Positions 1 through 12,062 of a DNA stretch of 64,000 bases are shown here, in pieces. Every line of letters starts with the position of its first letter. Within the stretch, counting starts at the first letter, position 1. Source of the stretch: Agrocybe praecox (Eukaryota; Basidiomycota; Agaricomycetes; Agaricales; Agrocybaceae). Under the pieces are notes generated by a model. It saw nothing but the letters and a program-made list of their open reading frames with translations, ran no database searches and was not told the origin of the DNA. The position numbers and the translations under genes were made by a program. The stretch is taken from NCBI GenBank assembly GCA_964017145.1, contig OZ024842.1, positions 4,278,001 to 4,342,000 on the forward strand, in the 5' to 3' direction.

Positions 1-300
1 TACGCAGTAATAGAATAGCAATATGTGTTGAAGGCGTTGTTTTGAAAAATAGTTGTGGACTTGAATCGAAAGTCAATCGTTGGTCAATCGCGTTATAAGT
101 GGACTCGAGGTCACATGACTGGACGCGTCGCGTCGCATCACAATTTCATAGCTGAGCCTCTTACTCTCATATGTGTAGCTGATGATATCTGAAGGCCAAG
201 TTTTACGGAAATAAGAGGTACTGGTGATGATTAATGGTATGAGATAATTCATACGAGAAGTCAAAATTCACAATCAAAACTGGATACCGAGCAAAAAACC
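1..300. other. intergenic, no gene seen
   Basis: Sequence beyond the stop codon of the first P450. No convincing ORF, repeat or RNA gene was found. Confidence 0.5.
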
Positions 301-2523
301 TTATACAATGTCGTGCTCGTGGGTTGTCGAGATGAGCTTTCCGGCTTCTGAAGATCGCACGGTAAACGAGCACTTAAAATTTGCCTTGTGTCTGCAATAT
401 TTTCCGGATGTAAATTAAAGAGTTTTAATAGAGCAGGTCATTGGTATGACAAACCTGAGAAGCCCAAACTCCTCAAACTCTTCATTAATCTCAATATACT
501 CTCCATTCTCGTCTGTTGTCCTACCAATGTCGAAGCAAGCAAGAACAGATACGATTATAAGCCATACCTGAGAACGTCATCATATCGAGGAAGCATTGCG
601 TTGAATACAAGCAGTTTACGTACCGTGGAACTTGCTAGATACTTTCCAACACACACCCTTTATAAAGAAAGTCAAGGTGTTAGAAAGGTGACAGGAGAAG
701 CTCCCGAGTCTTAAGCTCACATACCTTCGCCCAAATCCATAGGCCAGGATCCTATCATCGTCGTTAATTCTTCCATAGTCATCCAGAAAGCGTTCAGGTT
801 TGAAAGTGAACGGATCGGGATATCTAATTTCGTCGTGTGTCATTCCCCTGTTAAGTTTAATTGATCAGGTACACCTCCACAAAACACGATAGAGAGTGTG
901 TAATAACCATATGTTTGCAAAAACGGTGGCACCTGGCGCCAGGGTCAAATAAGCACCTTGCGTCAAAATTATAACTCAATGTGCGTGCCTTTGGGAATGA
1001 AGTAGCCCTTATAATAGTCGTCCTCCGATACTGCATGTGGTGCACACAGTGGAAGGGGTGCAGACATCCTCAGTAGTTCTCGATAAATCGCTTCTATATA
1101 CGGCATTGCACTCGCACTGCGATCTTCGACGGTAGGGAGTCGTTTAGACCCAATTACGCGGTCTATTTCCTCCTGCGCTTTCTTCTGTATGGAGGGGTTT
1201 GTAGCCATGAAGTAGAAAAATGCCCGTGTCGATGCGATAGTCTTTTTCGGATCATAGTTATATATCGAAGGGATATATCAATCTCTTGCGTATTACCGAA
1301 GAGATTACTATAACTCACCGTGTCAGAGGCACCTGTGAGGGGCCATGTTGGGATACCTGAGCAACAGTCTGAGAGATTTTTTAAAGCTACGCACCGCCGT
1401 ATACCGTATATGCAATATTATGGATGGCTTCTTCTTCCTCCCTCGAGACTTTGTTGACAAACTTGCGTTTGAGCATATCCGTGACCAAAGAAGGGATGGC
1501 ATTTCCTTCGGCCTGTAAAAGACATTGCTTGGTTTCAAGTACAAGAAAACCCGCATGATAGTAGCTATAAGCACCACGGGCTACTTACCAGTCGCTTCTG
1601 TGCATACTCCGTCGGTATCCGTTTCATTTCTTCCGTTAAGCTCCTTACATGAGCGGCTGTTTTTACGGCGTGGTTTCCCGGAACCCAAGCTGGTATCCAT
1701 CCGAGAACCGGGATGATATTCATTAATGCTCGTCCTGGAAGTAGGAGGGTGACCCCTAAAACTGTGCTTTCGTCTGCTGCCTTGATGCACGGATCGTCCA
1801 AGGAGCTGATGTCGTACCCATACATCGAACACAGTGGAAGCGATACTGAGAGCCTGTAACACACCATCAGATGATGTCCCTTCAAAGAACAAAAGTTTAG
1901 CTCGCATCTTATTATGGCCTTCAAAGTTTTCTGGTGAATCCAATAACCCTCGAAGCATCTGATGGACCTTGCTCATCTGTAACGGATAATACTTGGACGC
2001 GGCTGCCTTCCTGAAATTCTGTTGGCAGATCTTTCGATGTAGTCTCCATTTGTCATTGTGTCCCATGGTACCTATGTTGAAATTCCAGCCCATCCTGGTA
2101 ATCATATCATTAGTGAATACGTGATATTATTCCCCGCTCAAACTTGCATGTCAAGAATAGGGGTCTTTGGCCTATCCGAGTAAATACTGGCTCTCTTCTC
2201 GAGCAGTGCATCCGCGTCCTCGACGGTATTCAGTATAATGATGTGGTTCCCGAGGGCTTCCATGTTTATTATTCCACCTGGCACGATAACATCAATCACA
2301 TCCCATGAATATGACATAGAAACGCACTATTGTATTTCCTTCCCCATTCCATGTATGTCTGTGGTGCATTGATAAGTGGGAAATCAAACATATTACCAAT
2401 TATCAGCTTAGGCGTTGGACCAGGTGGATATCGGGGACGAAAGCGGCTAATCATATGGGATATTATCTTGGTTGCGCCCCATAGTAAAACAAATAGTAGT
2501 GCTGTGGATCCGATGTTCAACAT
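301..2523 (-). CDS. cytochrome P450 monooxygenase (P450-A), multi-exon
   Basis: Predicted ER-anchored haem-thiolate monooxygenase; the substrate cannot be read from sequence. The protein opens with a hydrophobic anchor and the proline hinge YPPGPTPK. Then come the C-helix motif WRLHRKICQQNFRK, the family block YGYDISSLDDPCIKAADES, the I-helix GGASDTT, the K-helix EAIYRELLR (ExxR), PERFLDDYG and the haem loop FGRRVCVGK. The last exon ends HEHDIV-stop. The start is the first ATG before the anchor. Three tiny exons are used: 14 nt (1319-1332), 25 nt (908-932) and 34 nt carrying the haem cysteine (624-657). Two introns appear to begin with GC (at 2147 and 988): the first matches the GCAAGT consensus, the second (GCACGC) is weak. 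It heads a same-strand array of relatives. Length fits the family's usual 500 or so residues. P450 identity is secure; the splice model is by eye. Confidence 0.9.
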
Positions 2524-3194
2524 AGAGCGTTCGGGGGATTAGAGAAGACAGATGCAACCCACGAGAAAGAGTTCCGTGGCTCTTTATAGGAATATCCTGC
2601 CTGGGAGATATGTTCCACACGCCGTCAAATTTTAATTGAGATCTCAAGCTTTACAGAGAAGGATATTTCACGCTGTGTGACTATAACCAAGCTTCACGCA
2701 CTATTTATAGACTGTCGCCGTGCAAGAGCATCATACATCAGATTCATTATTTAATCATAGGTAGTAAATCGCGGCACAACAGGTCGATTTAGGGGTCGCA
2801 TTAGCATTTATGTTAAAGCTTTGAAGTCTCGAACTCTATGACAAAATCGCGAGCAAACGAGGAGGCCTTATTTAGTACTGTTTCATGCCAACTCTCTCAC
2901 GCCTGACGGTGACCCTGGAATGTAACACGTCAGAGTTCCATCAGGGAGCGACACATGTTTTCCTTCTTTCAACTCGTCCTACACATAGCTGTCTGGTTAT
3001 TTATCGTAAAAAAATAGGCCGTGAAGCTACAATGAATCCTCTCTATGTTTTTAGTAAACTAACATCTCAATTTAAAACCAGACACATTCGATCAGAGCTG
3101 TGAGTCACAACGAAAGCACTAAGCGCTAGCAGCCGCGCCTTATCGAAAGTCACGTAAATGACCTCTGATTTATAGACATAGGGAAGAATTTATT
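2524..3194. other. divergent intergenic region
   Basis: Lies between the start of P450-A (minus) and the F-box-like gene (plus), so it should hold both promoters. No conserved motif or other gene was identified. Confidence 0.4.
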
Positions 3195-4771
3195 ATGAAG
3201 AAATTCATAGCGAGCAAACTCTCAAGTTATCTGAATGACTCAAAGGGAGTTCAAGAGCACGCTCTAATATCTATATTACAGAACACGTTCTGCCCCATGG
3301 AAGAGATCGCGAACCAGCGACTCCCAGTAGAGCTCATGCTTCTCATCTTTACAGAACATTCCAAATAACGATCTCTCGCAATAAAGAAGGCGAGCACGAC
3401 GAAATTTCAAACTCACATCCGCCGTGGGCCATCTCTCAAGTCTGTCGCTATTGGAGAGCTATAGCTAACTCGACCCCAAAACTGTGGGTTCATATACCCA
3501 TGCTTGACCTATCAGAACCGCTCAGCGTTGACGAGAGTTATATATATATCCTGAAGGAGAACATCAGGCGCACACACGGTTGGGGACTATATCTGCAAAT
3601 TAGGGGCAAGAATTTCTCTTCCAATGACGGACTAACCCATCCCGCCCTACAGGTTTTATTTCGGCATTCAGAGAAGTGGTGCAACTTGCAACTTACGGAC
3701 TGCTCTCAAATATATCCTATTCCTACATCCAGTATCACAGGTCGCATTCGTTCGTTGTCTCGGATCAAAATTCAGCACACAAGCCCCGTTCACTCACCTC
3801 AGGTGGTCGGTTTCTTGGCAAAGGCGCCGGCATTGGCCGTTGTTCATCTCATTGTTACGAACGGTCATAAATTCCACTTACCAACACCTAACATACGCAG
3901 GCTCTGCTATCGGACAAAGGATGGGCTTTCTACACATGAACTTCAAGCAGCAATGTCGAGTTCCAAAGTCCTTACGCACTTGACACTCAGTTTCAAGGGT
4001 CACGGACATATCGGAACAGGCGTTGCTCTTCCATTGTTGGAACGATTGGACATTGACTTCAATGGCTCGGAACATGGATGGTTCATCGACAACATCATTA
4101 CTCCGTCAATTACTCACTTGATCATACTCAAAGGAAGGGCCACTATAACCAGTTCTCTACGTCGCATGCTCCATCGCTCCAACCAAAAGTCTAAGCGCCC
4201 GTCCAAACTTCACACAATGGAACTGCGCGCAATCACCCAACTCCCTGGACAATTAACCTCCCTTTTACCTGAAGCACCCAACGTGAAGTGGCTACGCTGT
4301 GTATTACCACATGTGCGCGACCTGGAAGCCCTGACGAGAACGAGTACAGTATCTAGTGTGGAAAGGGTCTTGGCGCCCACAGTAACATTTGTCTTTTTCG
4401 AAGTTCCCAACAATGTCGAGCTCGTACGAATAAAAGCATTGAAATCGATGGCTCATAGTCGTTGCAACATAGGTACACGGATAAACTCGGAGATCGCGGC
4501 TGGAAAGGGAGTTTTCCTGAAAAATCTACTCTTGAGTCCGCCCTTCTCCGGTCTCCGGAAATTTCAGCATCGGTTAGAGTGCTGGTCTGAGAGTTTACTT
4601 TCGCAGGAGCTCAGCGCATTATCGTCATGCTTATGGTGTTTCATGCCCACTGCGAACATTAATGAACGCGGTTTAAAAGATGTCGTGGCTTCCCTTCTCT
4701 ACGAAATTGATTTCAAAACAGAGAATGCAAAACCAAGCGACATTACTGTTTGTCGTCAGCACTCAGTCTGA
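3195..4771 (+). pseudogene. F-box-like protein with one frameshift
   Basis: An ATG at 3195 opens a frame containing a short F-box-like motif (QRLPVELMLLIF) that stops at about 3367. The reading resumes without loss in another frame: the segment HPPWAISQVCRYWRAIANST is the block that normally follows a few dozen residues after the F-box in agaricomycete F-box proteins. The long second part (in-frame ATG at 3500) continues to the stop at 4771 and looks like the divergent leucine-rich-type half of these proteins. No GT-AG intron explains the jump, so a single indel near 3360-3370 is the simplest reading. F-box proteins normally present substrates to SCF ubiquitin ligases. It could be a real null allele or a base-calling error. 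A foldback transposon starts 31 bp after the stop. Confidence 0.7.
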
Positions 4772-4802
4772 TTATACTGCTCTCACACTCAAAACTGATC
4801 AG

Positions 4803-5761
4803 TATGGTTGCCCATCCGCCGAAAAATTCAAGTGTGTATATACATACTATCCGGAAAATAATACATAATGTACCCATTTTGTATATCCAGAATGATATTA
4901 CGAGTCTTGCCTTGAGTTATACAACAGACAAGTCTATTTATACAACATATAGGGTGGTTATACGACACCTATGTGGGATTATACAACATAAGAAGTTGGT
5001 TATACCACATAGACATCGGATTATACCATATAGATCTTGGATTATACCACATAGATGTCAATTTATACAAAAGGATGTGTGATTATACCATAGAGGTGCT
5101 GGATTATACCGCATAGATGTCGGATTATACCACATTGAATGTCAGGTCGTAAAACATACCTCGGCTAAACTGCCGGATATGCCGATGCACTCTGATTGCC
5201 ACTTTGATCCTTGTTTCGGCCTTCCGGCCATAAATTCAGAGCCACGGCTTGTAATGCTCGGGAGCGAACATGTATATACAACTGCGCTAAGTACCTTGAC
5301 TCGCTGTCGGCTGGATACATGTGCATTGACAAGCCGTCGCTCCGCATTGATTGCCAATGCGCCGAAAAAGGAACAGAACTAAATCAAAGTGGCAATCATT
5401 CCTTCTCGGCATGTCCGGCATTATAGCCGAGGTATGTTGGACAGCCCGACGTTAGATATGGTATAATGCGACATCTATATGGTATAATACGACGTTCATG
5501 TGGTGTTATACCATATAGATGTGGTATAACGTAATATCTATATGGTATAATACAATGTCTATGTGGTATAATCCAATGTCTATGTGGTATGACCGACTTT
5601 CATATCTTATAATCAGACACAGATGTGGGATAATCCTACCTTGATGTGGTATAATATACAGTACTTCATCTATATATGTTTTACCGTGACATATGTATTT
5701 TAAATGCTGTTGAAGATGTGTATATCTACCAATTTAATTTTTCGGCGGATGGGCAACCATA
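4803..5761. mobile_element. nonautonomous TIR/foldback element, 959 bp
   Basis: Both ends carry the same inverted sequence of about 25 bp, beginning TATGGTTGCCCATCCGCC on the left and its complement on the right. The copy is flanked by the perfect 6-bp direct repeat GATCAG (4797-4802 and 5762-5767). The arms are filled with degenerate tandem units of about 25 bp (left core GGATTATACCACATAGATG; the right arm has the complement), so the whole element can fold on itself. It holds no coding region. Termini and 6-bp duplication resemble those of the IS3EU superfamily (inference). Confidence 0.9.
5153..5438. repeat. inner inverted-repeat core of the foldback element
   Basis: A second, nested inverted repeat sits at the centre: AACATACCTCGGCTA at the left and its complement at the right, with imperfect pairing for about 55 bp. 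It is either the loop-proximal part of the parent element or an older insertion; no target duplication was found. Confidence 0.7.
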
Positions 5762-5767
5762 GATCAG

Positions 5768-6223
5768 ATGTCCGGAGTGCACATACAGCTACTACGAATT
5801 CGCGACCTCTTCTGCGACGCTACAGATTTGGAATTAATTTCTTTGATCCAGGTTCAACTCAATATTTGATCAAGGACTTAGGCGTCTAAAATGGGGGTGT
5901 ACCAGCAAAAACCTATTACTCTACATAACAGAGGCACATAGTAAACTAAATTTACGATCTTTCATGGTTGGGAATGTCACTGATTGTGTGTTAATTTAGG
6001 CAAAGAGATAATATCAGGCAATAGTAGTAATGTCCCGGGCTTCAAAGAGTTCGGATGGACGGGGGATAGCATCACGCCATTTGTAGGAAATCATAGAAGT
6101 TTAACATAGGTGTTTTTTTTTTTGTTGTATTAGATTCCACGTATATTACACAGAAGTCACATCTCTTCGATGGGAACCGAGACGACCCAGATACTTAATG
6201 GTTTATCCTTCCACTCATATGCA
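5768..6223. other. intergenic, nothing recognised
   Basis: Region between the foldback element and the stop of P450-B. Contains a short poly-T tract near 6113-6122 but no gene or repeat that can be supported. Confidence 0.4.
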
Positions 6224-8410
6224 TCATGCCGTAGTGATATTCAAAATGAGCTGGCGAGCCTCCGAAGATCGCACTTTGAAAGTGCATTCATATTTGGCCT
6301 TGTGTCTGAATTTTGTTTCTCGCGTCAATGACATGCTATCATTAGAATAGTGAGAAACCTACCTTATCAGACCAAATTCCTCGAATTCGTCGTCAATCTC
6401 AATACATCTCCCATGTGCGTCTTTAGCCTTTTCTATGTTGAAGCATGCCAAGACCGAGACAATGATGAACCATGCCTTCGGAACATTTAGCGTCAATCAA
6501 CTTGCATAAGCGCCCACAAGATATTACGCCTACCGTGGAACTACCAACATATTTTCCTACGCATGCCCTTGTATAAATAGCACAACATTAGCGCTCAAGC
6601 TTGAGTATGTATTAACGTTTTTAATTACCTGCGACCGAACCCATACACAGTAGTCTTATTGCCGGACTTGAGCTGACCGAATTCGTCCAAAAATCGCTCC
6701 GGTTTGAAGCTAAACGGCTCAGGGTATGTCTTCTCGTTGTGTCCCATTGCCCTATCGAGCAAATCTATAAGGATTTTCAAAAGGAAAGAAAATATCTGTA
6801 TCTCAACCATAAATTTGGAAAGACAATCGCTCCTGGTATATGTCACATCAGCGGTAACCAGCTAACGTTGAGTTGATTCTCACCTTTGGGAATAAAGTAG
6901 CCCTTATAATGGTCATCTTCAGATGCCGCATGTGGTATACAGAGCGGTAGCGGAGAAGCCATTCTCAGTAGCTCGAAGTATATAGCTTCAATGTATGGCA
7001 ACTTTTTTGGATCTCGATCGCTGAAGTCCGGCAGTCGTTTCGAACCAATCGCTCGATCTATCTCAGCTTGAGCTTTTTTTTGGGCCAAAGGGTTCATAGC
7101 CATAAAATAAAAAAAAGATTTGGTTATAGAAATCGTCTGAGATGGAGGGATGGTTCTAAGTCACCAGACAAAGTAGAAAAAATTAACACTCACTGTGTCA
7201 GAAGCGCCTATTTGATTGTGTCGCGCACTATCGTAAGCTGTTGGGTATATATCATATTGAATGTATCACGTACCGCCATAAACAGTGTATGCGACGTTGT
7301 GAATAGCTTCTTCCTCCTCCTTGGAGACGGCATTGACGAATTTGCGCTCGAGCATATCTGTGACGAGAGACGGAACAGCTTTTCCTTCTGCCTAATTGTG
7401 TGTACATTTGGACACATCAGCAAAGCCATACAGACCATGTCCGTTTCAAAGATAAAAATAAAACACTCACAAACTGTTTCTCTACGTACTCGGTCGGTAT
7501 CCGCATCATTTCTCTCGTCAAATGTTTCACGCGAGCCATAGTTTTCACAATCGGCAATCCAGGGATTCGCGCCACTATCTCCGCCAAAGCCGGAATGATA
7601 TTTACCAAGTTACTAGGAAGAAGCAGCATAGCGGCTTCGACAGTGCTTTCGTCCGCCGCCTTTATGCAAGGATCGTCCAGCGACTTGATATCGTATCCAT
7701 ACATGGAAGATAGTGGAATTGCCACTGACATCCTAATAATCATCTTCAAGTACTATCATTTACAGGCAATAAACGAATGGACTTACATCTTATTATGCTC
7801 CTCGAAAGCCTCGGGTCTCTCCAGTAGACCGTGTATCATGCCATGAACCTTTTGGGAGATCAATGGGAAATACTTCGGCGACTCAGCCTTACGGAAGTTC
7901 TGTTGGCAAATTCTTCTATGAAGCCTCCATTTGTCGTTGTATGGAAGCAAAGGTACAATGAAGTCCCAGCCTATTCTGAGCGAAGGAAGAAGTAGCCATA
8001 TTAAGCCAAACATTAACACGCTCTATATATTGTTTCTTACAGTTTGGTCATAGTCATCACTGGCCTGTCAGAATAATTACTCGCCCGTTTCTCGAGTAGT
8101 TCGTCTGCGTCTTCGACCGTGTTCAAAACGATAATGTGATTTCCAAGGGCCTCAAGGTGAATAATTCCGCCTAAATAGAATGAAATTGATTTCAACCGAC
8201 GGACTCATGACAAAACATACTGTCATATTTATTTCCCAATTCCATGTACTTTTGAGCGGCGTTCTTCAGTGGGATGTCTAGAGCATTCCCGATTAAGGGC
8301 TTAGGCTTTGGACCGGGAGGGTAGTGGGGACGAGATGAGCCTATGGCCTTGAATATCTTTGTAAATAACCATAGTAGAGTCCCGCAAAGGGCTATCGAAA
8401 CGGTAGTCAT
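6224..8410 (-). CDS. cytochrome P450 monooxygenase (P450-B), multi-exon
   Basis: Second array member, same exon plan as P450-A. The first ATG is at 8410 (MTTVSIALCG, anchor); a longer in-frame reading upstream starts only with TTG and is not used. Seen: YPPGPKPK hinge, WRLHRRICQQNFRK, YGYDIKSLDDPCIKAADEST, a 14-nt exon (7194-7207) giving GASDT, EAIYFELLR (ExxR), PERFLDEFG, YGFGRR joined to ACVGK (haem cysteine) on a 34-nt exon, and a last exon ending LILNITTA-stop. All exons are open. A TATA-like element lies 58 bp upstream of the ATG. Probably a membrane-bound oxidase of small hydrophobic substrates; the substrate is unknown. Confidence 0.9.
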
Positions 8411-8467
8411 ATAGTCCAGGACGTTAGGTATCAGCGGGGGAAACAAAAAGGGGTCTTTGCGATGCCC

Positions 8468-8477
8468 TTTATATAAA
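8468..8477 (-). promoter_or_regulatory. TATA-like element of P450-B
   Basis: The palindromic TTTATATAAA lies 58 bp upstream of the chosen ATG of P450-B, a sensible position for a core promoter in a fungus. Its role is inferred from position only. Confidence 0.45.
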
Positions 8478-8996
8478 CCTGCAATACAGAAGCGGCAGTT
8501 CCCATTTAATTACGTTCATTAAGTTTGAATTGTATCAACTAGAACACCTGGAAATAATAATATATCTATGCCGACATCTAAGTAGACCCCGTGTCAGGTA
8601 CAAGAATACTTGTGGTTGCGCGGTGAGCGCCGCTGGATACAGAAGAGAGTACATATCAGTTTTAGATTCTTCATACATAGATTGATGTTCATTGTGTCAC
8701 TTGCTCAGGGAGTGTGTATGTAATGCCCATTAGCTGCAGTGCGTAGAGGCATAAACGTAAATTCAGGCATGAAAAAGTTAGACAGACCGAGCAGTGTACG
8801 TAAACACCAATACGGTCCTGATTTGAAATTCAAGGCTCCAGCATATGAAACTCGAAATCCTCACTAGGGTGGTATGTATGCAGAATGAATATTGAATTCT
8901 CTTGTTTCCGTCAAATAATTGTTGCGTCGCGCGCGCACGTCGGATTAATGACATCTCGAACGCGTATAAGCGAGATACAATGCTGTATTAATTTTT

Positions 8997-9240
8997 TATC
9001 GTGAGATGCTGCTAAGAATAAGTTGTCGAGCCACCGCAGATCAAGCTTTGAATGAGTATTCGAAATTTGTTTAGTGTCCGTGTTTTAGAAAAAGGGTCAT
9101 CATACAAAACAAATTGAACCTATTTGATTGTAGAACATACCTGACAATACCGAACTTCTCTGATTCATCGTCAATTTTAATATACTCAACCATTCTGGTC
9201 CTTGGCCTTCTCGATGCTATTACAACATAACGTTGAGGCG
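8997..9240 (-). pseudogene. orphan last two exons of a decayed P450
   Basis: Just past the stop of P450-C, minus-strand sequence repeats the family's last two exons in damaged form. EYIKIDDESEKFGIVR corresponds to the end of the penultimate exon. It is followed by an intron-like GTATGT. A final-exon segment is still recognisable by TNFEYSF and ARQLIL but carries in-frame stops. Nothing of the haem loop or earlier exons remains nearby. This is the tail of a lost P450 copy between B and C. Confidence 0.7.
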
Positions 9241-9464
9241 TCAGGCAGACGTTGGAATATGAGCGTATTAAGGTCCTGCCGCCCGCATTTGAGCCGCGCA
9301 GGATTGCATTTGCATCGTACTCGCTGTTCCACAGCAAAACTTGTTGATATTTTGGTACCTTCGAGTTGGGAGGAGATTGGACATCATCAAAGTCATTACG
9401 AATCATTATCTCATTTTGCGGTCATACTATTACATCTTCATATCCGACATGGATCCCAACGGTG

Positions 9465-11608
9465 CTACGAGGCCGAATTGGCGTTCATAACGAGTCTTCG
9501 CGCTTCGTCAGATCGAATCATGAAGGAACATTGGTATTTTGCTTTGTGGCTTTCGGAAGATCAAGTTCAATCTGCAAGGATATATATGTGGGCTTACCGA
9601 AATACACCAAAGTCCTCATAATCGTCGTTAAGTTCAATTTCATTTCCGTTCTCGTCTTTGGCGTGCCCGATATCAAAGCAGGCCAGAACGGAAGCTATAA
9701 TCAGCCACATCTATAAAAGCGCTATGAGTACTTAAGATACTGGGTTTTGCGCGTACTTACCGTTGAGATTCCAATGTGCTTTCCAACGCATATTCTGCAT
9801 TCAAATGAGTAGTGTTTAGGCAAGTTTTCAAGTCAAGATAAAGCATACCTTTTTCCGAAACCAAAAGCGAGAATCTTGTCGTCGTCGTTTAACTTTCCGG
9901 ATTCGTCGAGGAATCGCTCGGGTTTAAAAATGAATGGATCCGGATATTTCTCCTCGTCGTGTAACATTGCCCTGAAGCCCGACCCTATCAGTGCCTAGTA
10001 TAAAACGGTACACGCGTGGCTTACCAAACATTAGCCAAGATGGTAGACCCTACAGTACATATGATTTCTTGATACCGCTCGAAAAGACCAACGAAGCGTA
10101 CCTTTAGGGATAAGATATCCATCGTAGTAATCATCCTCCATCAATGCATGCGGCAGTACAAAAGGTAAAGGAGGAGCGACCCTCATTATTTCACGAAAGA
10201 GGGCGTTGATATAAGGCAGACTTTTTCGATCGTCGTATTCTGGGAGGCGTTTCATTTCAAGTACCCTATCAATTTCGGCTTGGGCTTTTTTTTGCACGCC
10301 GGGATACTTTGCCATAAAATAAAAGAAGCTGCCTGTTACCGCAATGGTCTGTTCATAGAAAGGTGAACAGCGTATCCCGATGATACAGTGGCATATACAG
10401 ACGCACCGTATCCGACGCCGCTTGAGAGGAATATTACTTTAAACGAGACAAGGTAGGCAACTTAGAAATGGGTGTACCTACCTCCATGAACGGTATAAGC
10501 GATGTTTTCAACGGCTTTCTCGGTCTCTTTGGAAACCCCGGTGCGCAATTTCTCTTCCAACATATCCGACACCAACGATGGGGAAGCAGTACCTTTTAAC
10601 TGAGAAGGACGGTCTTGTTAATCCCAAAAAAATCATAATGAGGGTCCACTTACGACACGTTCTTTCGCGTGTTCCAAGGGTATCCGCTGAACTTCCGCGG
10701 TTAGTTTCCTCACCTTTTCGGCGATTTTTATGGAAACTGCACCTGGTACCCAGGCGGGTACGTGTCTGAGTGCTGGAAAGATGTCTAAGAAGTTCCCACC
10801 GGGAAGTAAGAGACTTCCACCGAGTAAAATACTCTCGTCGGCAGCGAGAACACATGGGTCATCTAAAGATTCAACCTCGTACCCATACATCGAGGCCATT
10901 GGGATAGAAAGGTTGGCCCTACGGTGAAATATTAATGATATGATTAGAACTATGTTAAAGTAGCACCGACCTTTTGTTATGCGAATCAAAATCCTTTGGA
11001 GTTTCTAACAGTCCTTGAAGCATCTCACGAACCTTCCTGATTTCTATAGGTATGTACCTCAACGCGGCGACCTGTCGGAAATTCTGTTGACAGATCCTTC
11101 TACAGAATTTCCATTCCTCGTTGTAGCGCATAGACGCGACATTTCCCTGCCACCCCATCCTATAACACAAAGCGAAGACGCATCCATGGAGATCTGTTAA
11201 TGTTTCGAGTAATCTAAGTCCTTGACTCACAATTTAAATAACGGTATCTCGGGCCTATCAGAATATATCTTTGCTCTTCGTTCCAGCAGATCGTTCGCTA
11301 CCTTCAGGCTGTTGATGACTATGATATGCTTTCCGAAGACCTCCGCGTGCAGAAGGTCGCCTCATAGTTCCTCAGCGCTATATTTATTCTGATAATTTTA
11401 GGATCGGCTTACTATTATATCTCTTCCCCCATTCAAGATATGTTTCTGGGGCATTAACCAACGGAAAGTCCAACACGTTGCCTATTAGTGGCTTAGGTGT
11501 GGGACCTGGTGGGTATGGTGCATCTCTCCGTCTTTTGAGGAACTGGGCAAAGTTCCTCAGAGCAAACGCCCCTAGGAGTGAGAGAATAACAGCTACAAGA
11601 GGTCCCAT
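9465..11608 (-). CDS. cytochrome P450 monooxygenase (P450-C), multi-exon
   Basis: Third array member. Starts MGPLVAVILSLLGAF (anchor), hinge YPPGPTPK, then WKFCRRICQQNFRQ, YGYEVESLDDPCVLAADES, an exon beginning LKGTASPSLVSDMLEEK, a 14-nt exon (10407-10420) supplying GAASDT, a 25-nt exon, NALFREIMR (ExxR), PERFLDESG, and the haem loop FGKRICVGK on a 34-nt exon. The final exon begins HKAKYQCSF and stops at 9465. It is the most divergent of the four complete copies (Lys for the usual Arg before the haem loop, different substrate-recognition blocks), so it may have a different substrate. All exons are open. Confidence 0.9.
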
Positions 11609-12062
11609 GCCAGCGTCGTAGCTATTGAAAATGGTGGACGAGAAAAGAAAGGCGACGGGTGGGTTGGCACATTGATAAAAAAAAATGACAATATGCGTAC
11701 GTAAAGCTCCCGTCGGTCAGTAATAGTTACCACGCTAGTAATAACTTCGGCCGTTCTTCTAGCTTGTTCGCATCGTGGCGTATAGGCTACGAATCGTCGT
11801 AAAAGATATCGAACGACGAACAAGGATGGGTACATCCGCTACACCGAGGTCTGATTCCCGCAAAATGTCAGAAATATATTACTTGGTCACTACAGTGACT
11901 CGCTTAGGAGATGGGAACACTGGGAGCTGGAGAATATCTACGGTTAAGAGTACAAGGCCTCTGAGGCCCCTGAATAATTGACTGGTTGGATCGGTATACT
12001 TCGATATGTGCATTTGCATTGGAATATCCGACAAATAACGCCTGCCTCGCCTTTACGCAAGG
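11609..12062. other. intergenic (promoter of P450-C, tail of P450-D)
   Basis: No further gene recognised between the ATG of P450-C and the stop of P450-D; short ORFs here have no family features. Confidence 0.4.

Noticed and set aside
4900..5150. Regular repeats of about 25 bp suggestive of a CRISPR array
   Set aside because: Units are degenerate with no spacer alternation, have inverted counterparts at 5450-5660, and lie in a eukaryotic TIR element.
8411..8446. Longer N-terminus for P450-B
   Set aside because: The extension depends on a TTG start; the ATG at 8410 directly precedes the membrane anchor.
10508..10855. 115-codon minus-strand ORF
   Set aside because: It overlaps P450-C exons 4-5 in another frame; arginine/serine-rich shadow.
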